Part shown: positions 1 through 5,580 of the stretch, piece after piece
Layout of the letters: each line of letters begins with the position of its first letter
Position numbering within the stretch: position 1 is the stretch's first letter
DNA from: RGIG1927 sp045546275
GTDB lineage: Bacteria > Bacillota > Clostridia > UMGS1883
Assembly (NCBI GenBank): GCA_045546275.1
Contig: JAZQCM010000014.1
Coordinates: 186,001-250,000, forward strand
Length of the DNA: 64,000 nucleotides
Direction: 5' to 3'
Program-made: the position numbers and the translations under genes
Notes under the pieces: generated by a model
What the model was told of the DNA's origin: nothing
The model's database searches: none
The model's input: only the letters and a program-made list of their open reading frames with translations

Positions 1-224
1 AGCTTGTCCTTTGTAAGGTTTATAAGAAGCTTTAACAAGGATAAAAGGCACAAAAACCCCGGAAGTGCCGATATGTATAAGGGGAGAAGAAGGTGCGAGG
101 CTTCCCTCACTTCACGGCTTTGGGACATGTTTTCAAGTATTGCAGGCAGCTTAAAGGTTAAAACAATTAAAACAATAAATAAAGTGCAGGTTGCCGCAAT
201 TGATAAATAAACGCTTTTTTTCAT
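1..224 (-). CDS. Membrane protein, C-terminal part beyond the window
   Basis: The frame opens at an ATG at 224 and runs off the left edge. The 74 visible residues start MKKSVYLSIAATCTLFIVL, a strongly hydrophobic first segment (about residues 5-25), then a short polar stretch (ENMSQSREVREAS) and a second hydrophobic segment (about 45-65). This two-helix start resembles small multi-pass membrane proteins of the DUF2975 type, but that is only an impression from a fragment. A ribosome site (GAAAGGA) lies just upstream, and a consensus promoter overlapped by a perfect palindrome lies at 247-311, so the gene is probably repressed by a dedicated regulator, perhaps encoded just outside the window. 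Confidence 0.55.
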   Translation of the reverse strand, partial: MKKSVYLSIAATCTLFIVLIVLTFKLPAILENMSQSREVREASHLLLPLYISALPGFLCLLSLLKLLINLTKDK

Positions 225-246
225 AAAATCATTCCTTTCAATTGTG

Positions 247-275
247 AGTATAGCACCCGAAAATGCGAAAGTCAA
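247..275 (-). promoter_or_regulatory. Sigma-A promoter of the partial membrane protein
   Basis: On the minus strand, TTGACT (275-270), a 17-bp spacer and TATACT (252-247) form a near-consensus promoter about 23 bases upstream of the ATG at 224. The -35 box coincides with the end of the palindrome at 271-311. Confidence 0.7.
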
Positions 276-311
276 TATATATTTATCGAAAAACGATAAA
301 TATATATTGAC
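271..311. promoter_or_regulatory. Perfect 18-bp inverted repeat, probable operator
   Basis: The arm GTCAATATATATTTATCG (271-288) is repeated exactly as its reverse complement at 294-311 around AAAAA. It overlaps the -35 box of the leftward promoter. There is no T-run and it is not at a gene end on that side, so an operator is more likely than a terminator. The core TATCG-N5-CGATA is the most likely protein contact. The cognate regulator is not identifiable here; the adjacent DtxR-type gene is one candidate. Confidence 0.6.
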
Positions 312-312
312 A

Positions 313-340
313 AAAGAGCACACCAAAGGGTGTGCTCTTT
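313..340 (-). terminator. Terminator after the mntR-like gene
   Basis: A perfect 12-bp stem (AAAGAGCACACC / GGTGTGCTCTTT) with a 4-base loop sits 2 bases after the stop of the regulator gene. On the minus strand it is followed by only a short T-run, so it may be partly leaky towards the partial membrane gene. Confidence 0.7.
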
Positions 341-341
341 G

Positions 342-716
342 TCATATAATATTAGACTTTTCTAAAAATTCCTTTAATTTTTCAAAGGTTGTCTCGCTTA
401 AATCGTGCTCAATCTTACAGCTGTCTTCCATGGCTGTTTCTTCATCCACACCGATATGGATTAAAAGTCGGGTTAAAAATTCGTGGCGCTCGTACACCTT
501 TTTTGCAATTTCCATTCCCGAGTCGGTAAGAGCAATAAAACCATGCTCGTCTACCTGTATGTACCCTTTCTCACGAAGGGATTTCATGGCTATGGAGACA
601 GAGGGCTTTGTAAAATTCAGCGCATGAGCAATATCAATGCTTCTCACACTTCCGTTTTTGTTTTTAAGCATCAATATGGCTTCGAGATAATCCTCCAGGG
701 ACTGATTATTACGCAA
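342..716 (-). CDS. mntR: DtxR/MntR-family metal-dependent transcription regulator
   Basis: This 124-residue protein has a winged helix at about residues 1-62 (SLEDYLEAILML, then a recognition-helix region NFTKPSVSIAMKSLREKGY) followed by a short helical dimerisation/metal-binding domain with H, E, D and C ligand candidates (ERHEFL, DEETAMEDSCKIEHDLS). The length matches the short MntR class without an SH3 domain, which typically senses manganese or iron and represses metal uptake. The start is a TTG with TAGGAGGG 7 bases upstream. It begins 26 bases after sigA with no promoter seen between them, so read-through from the dnaG-sigA operon is likely. Whether it senses Mn or Fe cannot be decided. 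The symbol is given on family resemblance. Confidence 0.85.
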   Translation of the reverse strand: MRNNQSLEDYLEAILMLKNKNGSVRSIDIAHALNFTKPSVSIAMKSLREKGYIQVDEHGFIALTDSGMEIAKKVYERHEFLTRLLIHIGVDEETAMEDSCKIEHDLSETTFEKLKEFLEKSNII

Positions 717-741
717 AAAATTCCCTCCTAAATTGTATATA

Positions 742-1839
742 TTATAATTCTAAGAAATCCTTAAGCTTTTTGCTTCTGGAAGGATGACGGAGCTTACGAA
801 GAGCCTTAGCTTCAATCTGACGAATTCTTTCTCTTGTAACGTTAAACACGCCGCCAACCTCTTCAAGTGTTCTTGCTTTGCCGTCAACCAAGCCGAAACG
901 AAGTCTTAACACCATTTCTTCACGGGGTGCAAGTGTGCCCAATACTTCCATGAGCTGTTCCTTTAAAAGCATGAAGGATGCAGCTTCGCTGGGTGCGGGA
1001 GCATCGTCATCGGGAATGAAGTCGCCAAGATGGCTGTCTTCTTCTTCACCAATGGGTGTTTCCAAAGAAACAGGCTCCTGTGCAATCTTCATGATTTCAC
1101 GAACCTTTTCCAAACTCATGTTCATTTCCTTTGCAATTTCCTCGGGAGTAGGTTCACGGCCTAATTCCTGAAGTAACTGTCTTGAAACACGGATAAGCTT
1201 GTTAATTGTTTCAACCATATGAACAGGTATACGGATAGTTCTTGCCTGGTCAGCAATTGCACGGGTAATTGCCTGTCTTATCCACCATGTTGCATAGGTG
1301 GAGAACTTGTAGCCCTTTGTGTAGTCAAACTTTTCAACTGCCTTAATAAGACCAAGGTTACCCTCCTGGATAAGGTCAAGGAAAAGCATGCCACGGCCAA
1401 CATAACGCTTTGCAATGCTTACAACCAGTCTGAGGTTTGCTTCTGTAAGCTTCTGGCGGGCTTCTTCGTCACCTTCAGCCATTTTTCTTGCACATTCGTG
1501 CTCTTCTTCGGGTGTAAGAAGGGGAACCTTACCAATTTCCTTAAGGTACATTCTTACATGGTCATCAACGCTGATACCCTCGGGAACTGACAAATCCTCA
1601 GGGTCATCGGGAGTTTCTGTTTCGTCAATTTTTGCAAGCTCGGAGTCTAAATCGCCAATAACGTCAACACCAAAGGAATCCAATGTTTCATGGATTTTTT
1701 CAATCTGGTCAGCATCAAGCTCCAACTCGGAGAGTGCTTCTTCAATTTCCTTTTCGGTAAGAACACCTTTCTGCTTGCCCTTTTCAAGAAGGTCCTTTAT
1801 GGCTTGCTTCTTGTTGTTAGCACCTGTATTTTCACTCAT
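742..1839 (-). CDS. sigA: Primary RNA polymerase sigma factor SigA/RpoD
   Basis: The housekeeping sigma-70 factor directs RNA polymerase to -35/-10 promoters. The 365 residues hold an N-terminal acidic region 1.1, region 1.2 (VRMYLKEIGKVPLL), the invariant regions 2.2-2.4 (DLIQEGNLGLIKAVEKFDY, then YATWWIRQAITRAI), region 3, and region 4 with its helix-turn-helix (TLEEVGGVFNVTRERIRQIEA). An upstream in-frame ATG at 1848 overlaps the dnaG stop, but it lies directly on the ribosome site (AAAGGATG), whereas the ATG at 1839 has proper spacing and was chosen. It is the second gene of a dnaG-sigA operon, and a sigma-H-type promoter precedes dnaG. Confidence 0.97.
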   Translation of the reverse strand: MSENTGANNKKQAIKDLLEKGKQKGVLTEKEIEEALSELELDADQIEKIHETLDSFGVDVIGDLDSELAKIDETETPDDPEDLSVPEGISVDDHVRMYLKEIGKVPLLTPEEEHECARKMAEGDEEARQKLTEANLRLVVSIAKRYVGRGMLFLDLIQEGNLGLIKAVEKFDYTKGYKFSTYATWWIRQAITRAIADQARTIRIPVHMVETINKLIRVSRQLLQELGREPTPEEIAKEMNMSLEKVREIMKIAQEPVSLETPIGEEEDSHLGDFIPDDDAPAPSEAASFMLLKEQLMEVLGTLAPREEMVLRLRFGLVDGKARTLEEVGGVFNVTRERIRQIEAKALRKLRHPSRSKKLKDFLEL

Positions 1840-1844
1840 TGATA

Positions 1845-3611
1845 TCATCCTTTCAATGATTTTTGTTTTTGAAGTAATTGAGAGAGGGCACTTGTGTCGC
1901 CTGCGGCAGTTGCCTCGGCAATTTTAATTTTAATCATTTCCGCCTCAATCACATTTATATAATCAACTGCCGCCTTCATGGGGTCAGCAATCTGATCCGG
2001 GGTTAAAAACACTTCCGAAAATTCGCCCTCACGACCTGTAAAATAGGTGGAAAGCTCACTCACTCCGAAGGGGAGGTTGTTTTCGTAAAGCTCAAGAGCC
2101 TTTAGGAAGATTTCTTTATGTATACTTTCCGTGAACATGTCCTGATTTACCTTGTCGGTAAACTTAGCAAAGGTTGTTTTCGACGAAAGCAAAGCACACA
2201 AAAGACCTGATTGTGCTTTTTTCAGCCTTGTTATCACCTTTGGTCTGTCCGAGGGCGAAACCTGGGTGGTCTTTGTAAGCGCCTCTTTCATTTCGCCTGT
2301 AACGGCTTTTTTATTGTCACGGTAGCGAAGCTTTTTAATCTCCGACAAAAGGGCAGAGTCAGAAATATTTGCCTTAAGACACACATATTTCACATACTCG
2401 TCCTGCTCAACGGCACTTTTTAATTTCGAAAGAAGCACAGCCGCCTCCTTTGAAAATTCAACCTTCTGGGAAACATCGTCCAGGTCAAACTGAGCCATTA
2501 AGCTGTCAAGCTGGTACTTCACGGTTGCCCTTGCAGAGGACAAAAGCTTTTCAAAGGCTAAAGGACCATGCTTACGTATAAAATCGTCAGGGTCCTTGCC
2601 GTCGGGCACCTTCAACACCTTCACGTTGCAGTCAAGGGTTGAAAAAATTTCAATGGCACGCTTTGCCGCCTTTTGCCCTGCCTCGTCCGAGTCGTAGCAA
2701 AGATACACATTTTTAGTGTAGCGTGCAATAAGCCTTGCCTGGTCGGGGGTAAGCGCAGTGCCGCAGCCTGCAACTGCAGTTGTAAAGCCTGCCTGATGAA
2801 GGCTTATAACGTCCATGTAGCCTTCGGTTAAAATAATATAATTCTGTGCATTTTTCTTTGCAAAGTTCAATGCATAGAGTATTTTGCTTTTGTTGTAAAC
2901 AATACTTTCCGAGGAGTTCACATATTTTGCGCCGTCCCCTTCAAGTCGTCTGCCGCCAAAACCAACCACATTGCCCCTCACATCAATAATAGGGAACATA
3001 ACACGGTTGCGGTAGCGGTCGTACACGTGGTTTTTTTCGTTGCGGACACAAAGCCCTGCTTCCACCATCAAATCCCTTTCGTAGCCCAACTGCGAAAGCT
3101 TTTTTAAAAGAGCATCCCAGCTGTCGGGCGATGCGCCCAACCCAAAAGAGGTGATGGTTTTCATTGACAAACCACGCTCTAACAGATAATTAAGGGCACC
3201 TTGTCCCTTGGGAGACAAAAGTACCTCTCTGAAAAAGCGTGCCGCATCCTTGTTCATTTCATAAATACGGCGTTTTCTGTTGTAATATTCATCAGTGGAA
3301 TCGTTATCTTCTTTTTCGGGAACATTAATGCCCGCCTTTTCGGCAAGAAACCTTACCGCATCGGGAAAATCAAGATTTTCCGCCGCCATCACAAACTGAA
3401 TAACACTGCCGCCTGCACCACAGCCAAAGCAATGGTAAAGCTGCTTGTCGGCGCTTATGTGAAAAGAGGGGGTCTTTTCACGGTGAAAAGGACAGCATGC
3501 TGAAAAATCTCTGCCACTCTTTTTCAATTGAACATAAGAGGAGGCAATTGAAACAAGGTCGTTTGCATTAACTATTTCCGAAATAAGCTCATCCGGGAAA
3601 AAATTAGCCAT
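1845..3611 (-). CDS. dnaG: DNA primase DnaG
   Basis: DnaG synthesises the RNA primers for replication. The 588 residues show the CHC2 zinc-binding domain near the N terminus (CPFHREKTPSF then CFGCGAGG), the RNA polymerase core, the TOPRIM motif (EGYMDVISLHQAGF, with YDSDEAGQKAA as the acidic metal site) and a C-terminal DnaB-binding helical region. The length is normal for the family. The ATG at 3611 follows an AGAAAGGCAGG ribosome site. It precedes sigA with overlapping ends, as in the macromolecular-synthesis operon of other Firmicutes, and is preceded by a sigma-H-like promoter at 3663-3691. Confidence 0.97.
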   Translation of the reverse strand: MANFFPDELISEIVNANDLVSIASSYVQLKKSGRDFSACCPFHREKTPSFHISADKQLYHCFGCGAGGSVIQFVMAAENLDFPDAVRFLAEKAGINVPEKEDNDSTDEYYNRKRRIYEMNKDAARFFREVLLSPKGQGALNYLLERGLSMKTITSFGLGASPDSWDALLKKLSQLGYERDLMVEAGLCVRNEKNHVYDRYRNRVMFPIIDVRGNVVGFGGRRLEGDGAKYVNSSESIVYNKSKILYALNFAKKNAQNYIILTEGYMDVISLHQAGFTTAVAGCGTALTPDQARLIARYTKNVYLCYDSDEAGQKAAKRAIEIFSTLDCNVKVLKVPDGKDPDDFIRKHGPLAFEKLLSSARATVKYQLDSLMAQFDLDDVSQKVEFSKEAAVLLSKLKSAVEQDEYVKYVCLKANISDSALLSEIKKLRYRDNKKAVTGEMKEALTKTTQVSPSDRPKVITRLKKAQSGLLCALLSSKTTFAKFTDKVNQDMFTESIHKEIFLKALELYENNLPFGVSELSTYFTGREGEFSEVFLTPDQIADPMKAAVDYINVIEAEMIKIKIAEATAAGDTSALSQLLQKQKSLKG

Positions 3612-3662
3612 AATTGCCTGCCTTTCTGTTAAAAATATTTCAAAAAGTAGTATTCAATGTAC

Positions 3663-3691
3663 TTATTCGACAAGTGAGGCGAAAATCCTTT
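3663..3691 (-). promoter_or_regulatory. Sigma-H (Spo0H)-type promoter of dnaG-sigA
   Basis: On the minus strand AAAGGATTT (3691-3683), an 11-bp spacer and GTCGAATAA (3671-3663) match the sigma-H consensus RnAGGAwWW-N11-12-RnnGAATww at every defined position. It lies about 52 bases upstream of the dnaG start. A sigma-H promoter is known ahead of the dnaG-sigA operon in Bacillus subtilis. A copy with identical -35 and spacing lies upstream of dgt. Confidence 0.7.
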
Positions 3692-3764
3692 TTTTAAAAC
3701 TTAAAAAAATGCGAAATTTTGGAAGCGTCTTTTTTGCAGTTTTGCCTGAAAAACCGAAAATATA

Positions 3765-3789
3765 CAAAAAATGGACCGTAAAAGTCCAT
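3765..3789 (-). terminator. Terminator after dgt
   Basis: Stem ATGGAC/GTCCAT (3771-3776 with 3784-3789), followed on the minus strand by six T residues, 9 bases after the dgt stop. It separates dgt from dnaG, consistent with each gene having its own promoter. Confidence 0.7.
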
Positions 3790-3797
3790 CTTTTGTA

Positions 3798-4793
3798 TTA
3801 AAGGCTTCCTTCCCATGAAGAAGGAACGTAAATTTCCTTGAACATATGCACAGCATAGCGGTCGCTCATGCCTGCAATGTAGTCGCAAATGCTTCTTTCG
3901 GTATCGTATTCGCTCATTTCAAAGGGGTTTGTGTCGGGCACAAGGTGAGGGTACTTTGTGTAATAGGTGTATAAACCTTCAATTATGCTTTTTACCTTAA
4001 CCTCCTCAGCCTTTGCCGATGAGCCTATGTAAACGTTGTCAAACATAAATTCACGGAGCATGTCCATGGCAGTTTTCACATTGCCTGTCATTTGTATTTC
4101 GTAGGAATCGCGGCTCGACTCAATGCAGTTTTTAATCATGCAGCTGAGCCTTTCGGAGTGGGTTTTGCCCAAAACTGCCACAATGTCACGTGGCAAAAGG
4201 TCTTCTGAAAGCACACCTGCACGGATTGCATCGTCAATGTCGTGGTTAATATAGGCAATGCGGTCCGCAAATTTAATAATTTTACCTTCGGGAGTGGATG
4301 CAATTTTGTCCCCTGTGTGGCACAAAATACCGTCACGAACTTCCTCGGTTAAATTAAGCTTTTCAATAATATCCACAACCCTCACGCTTTGCTCGTTGTG
4401 CTTAAAGCCGTTGGGTGAAAGGTTGTTCAATGCGGCTTCCCCTGCATGACCAAAGGGTGTGTGCCCCAAGTCATGCCCAAGGCTTATTGCCTCAACCAAA
4501 TCCTCGTTGAGCCTTAATGCACGTGCAATTGTTCGTGCAATCTGCGACACCTCAAGGGTGTGAGTGAGCCTTGTGCGGTAGTGGTCGCCCTCGGGTGAAA
4601 TGAAAACCTGTGTTTTGTGCTTTAAACGCCTGAATGACTTGGAATGAATAATCTTATCTCTGTCACGCTGGAACTCCGTGCGCATTTCACAAAGCGGCTT
4701 GGGAACTTTCCTGCCTTTGGTGTTTTTTGCCTTTGTTGCAAAAGGCGAGAGGAGAACATCCTCCATTTCTTCAATTCGTTCTCGGATTGTCAT
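3798..4793 (-). CDS. dgt: dGTPase-like HD-domain triphosphohydrolase
   Basis: This family hydrolyses dNTPs to nucleoside and triphosphate and influences dNTP pools. The 331 residues carry the HD-domain metal site: H of TRLTHTLEVSQIA, the H-D pair of AISLGHDLGHTPFGHAGE, and a downstream D (IIKFADRIAYINHDIDD). The N-terminal substrate motif SKSFRRLKHKTQVF is intact. The ATG at 4793 follows AAGGGGTGG. The position directly upstream of dnaG-sigA is typical for Clostridia. It has its own sigma-H-type promoter (4836-4864) and its own terminator. The true substrate (dGTP or other dNTPs) cannot be read. Confidence 0.93.
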   Translation of the reverse strand: MTIRERIEEMEDVLLSPFATKAKNTKGRKVPKPLCEMRTEFQRDRDKIIHSKSFRRLKHKTQVFISPEGDHYRTRLTHTLEVSQIARTIARALRLNEDLVEAISLGHDLGHTPFGHAGEAALNNLSPNGFKHNEQSVRVVDIIEKLNLTEEVRDGILCHTGDKIASTPEGKIIKFADRIAYINHDIDDAIRAGVLSEDLLPRDIVAVLGKTHSERLSCMIKNCIESSRDSYEIQMTGNVKTAMDMLREFMFDNVYIGSSAKAEEVKVKSIIEGLYTYYTKYPHLVPDTNPFEMSEYDTERSICDYIAGMSDRYAVHMFKEIYVPSSWEGSL

Positions 4794-4835
4794 ACTGCCA
4801 CCCCTTAAGTGAAGAATACAAAACTTTTTACTTAT

Positions 4836-4864
4836 TTATTCGGCAAAATTTGGGAAAATCCTTT
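4836..4864 (-). promoter_or_regulatory. Sigma-H-type promoter of dgt
   Basis: Minus strand: AAAGGATTT (4864-4856), an 11-bp spacer, GCCGAATAA (4844-4836). It is a full match to the sigma-H consensus and shares its -35 element and spacing with the promoter at 3663-3691, while the spacer sequence differs. It lies about 43 bases upstream of the dgt ATG. Confidence 0.7.
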
Positions 4865-4915
4865 TTTTAATGCGGAAACAGAACCTTTGTATATGAAATT
4901 TAAAAAATGTAATAA

Positions 4916-5122
4916 TTAAATTGAATAATTGTGACATTGAATGTTTGTGCAGGTTTGGCAAAGGATGTTGTTTGGATTCAGAGTACAACAAACTAAAAAG
5001 TTGCATTCATCGCAACAGCATTCAATCAAGCTTCCGTCAGTTCTTGTGTGGTTGCCATTGCCAAGGCAATCCAACCCGTTGTTCCCGGGGGTCAAAACCA
5101 TGCCTGTAATATCCGTTATCAT
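4916..5122 (-). CDS. Small cysteine-rich protein (68 aa)
   Basis: This short protein has ten cysteines in 68 residues, including ECCCDEC, LVCC and CQTCTNIQC, arranged as possible metal-binding knuckles. There is no signal peptide. Reality is supported by an ideal ribosome site (AGGAGG, 5 bases before the ATG at 5122) and by a consensus promoter (TTTACA-17-TATAAT) set in a 38-bp palindrome. It is divergent from the XRE regulator at 5237, which probably controls both genes. I recall similar small proteins in Clostridia but cannot assign a function; zinc or iron binding is an inference. The overlapping plus-strand frames lack a ribosome site. Confidence 0.7.
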   Translation of the reverse strand: MITDITGMVLTPGNNGLDCLGNGNHTRTDGSLIECCCDECNFLVCCTLNPNNILCQTCTNIQCHNYSI

Positions 5123-5140
5123 AAAAAGCCTCCTGAAACG

Positions 5141-5178
5141 ATATAGACTTTTACATTATATAATGCAAAAGTCTATAT
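5141..5178. promoter_or_regulatory. 38-bp near-perfect palindrome, divergent operator
   Basis: The 38 bases from ATATAGACTTTT to AAAAGTCTATAT are symmetrical in 18 of 19 base pairs. The palindrome covers the spacer and -10 of the leftward promoter, and a TATAAT also occurs on the plus strand at 5159-5164. It lies between the Cys-rich gene and the XRE gene, so autoregulation by the XRE protein is the simplest reading. Confidence 0.7.
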
Positions 5179-5183
5179 GTAAA
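5155..5183 (-). promoter_or_regulatory. Promoter of the Cys-rich protein gene
   Basis: TTTACA (5183-5178), 17-bp spacer, TATAAT (5160-5155), about 33 bases before the ATG at 5122 and embedded in the palindrome. Confidence 0.75.
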
Positions 5184-5236
5184 GAAGCAAATTAAGATAT
5201 TATCCAATCAAAACATACGATATGGAGAAATAACTT

Positions 5237-5440
5237 ATGATTAGATTAAAAGTTTTAGATTTGTTGGAGAAAAACGGAAAAACAAAGTATTGGTTATACA
5301 AACAACTTGGAATGAGCTACCAGAATTTTAATAAGATGGTGAATAATGAAACCAAGTCAATCCGATATGAAAATATTGAAACATTGTGCTTGCTTTTCAA
5401 TTGCACACCAAATGACTTGTTTGAAATAACAGAAGAATAA
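5237..5440 (+). CDS. Small XRE/Cro-type helix-turn-helix regulator
   Basis: The 67-residue protein is a single HTH_3/XRE domain: LLEKNGKTKYWLYKQLGMSY (helices 1-2), QNFNKMVNNETKSIRY (recognition helix and turn), then IETLCLLFNCTPNDLFE, the usual final helix. The ATG is preceded by GGAG 8 bases upstream. It is divergent from a Cys-rich mini-gene across a shared palindrome, which suggests it is a local autorepressor. Similar single-domain regulators often control small neighbouring genes. A hairpin follows at 5451. Confidence 0.85.
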   Translation: MIRLKVLDLLEKNGKTKYWLYKQLGMSYQNFNKMVNNETKSIRYENIETLCLLFNCTPNDLFEITEE

Positions 5441-5447
5441 TGAGGAT

Positions 5448-5494
5448 AACAAAAACCCCTTTTCACAAGAAAAGGGGTTTAATTGACTTAAATT
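5448..5494. repeat. Left copy of 47-bp direct repeat containing a terminator hairpin
   Basis: Differs from 7943-7989 at only one of 47 positions. It contains the stem AAACCCCTTTTC/GAAAAGGGGTTT. On the minus strand the hairpin ends in TTTTT and would terminate the M23 gene; on the plus strand it follows the XRE gene by about 10 bases. The right copy is the pfkA terminator, so this one looks like a duplicate. Confidence 0.85.
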
Positions 5495-5572
5495 GGACCA
5501 AATAGGGACGTCCCCAAATGGTCTATACCAAAAAATGTACGTCCCTAAATGGCCGTCCCTAAATGGCCCCTT
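5494..5572. repeat. Clustered GTCCCTAAATGG-type short repeats
   Basis: The stretch holds GGGACGTCCCCAAATGG, then TACGTCCCTAAATGG and CCGTCCCTAAATGG, three imperfect copies of a GTCCC(T/C)AAATGG unit, plus a GGGACGTCCC palindrome. It is non-coding and directly follows the M23 gene. It resembles short dispersed GGGAC-type repeats I associate with Clostridia, but no mobile gene is present here. Confidence 0.5.
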
Positions 5573-5580
5573 TATTTTTT

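Noticed and set aside
4..210. Plus-strand open frame at the left edge
   Set aside because: Opposite strand carries a frame with a signal-like hydrophobic start, ribosome site and consensus promoter; the plus frame has none of these.
1415..1927. Long Ser-rich frame antisense to sigA
   Set aside because: Shadow of a conserved gene; composition reflects the complement of the sigA codons, no ribosome site.
4921..5195. Cys-containing plus-strand frames over the mini-protein region
   Set aside because: No ribosome site or promoter in that direction; the minus frame has AGGAGG and TTTACA-17-TATAAT.
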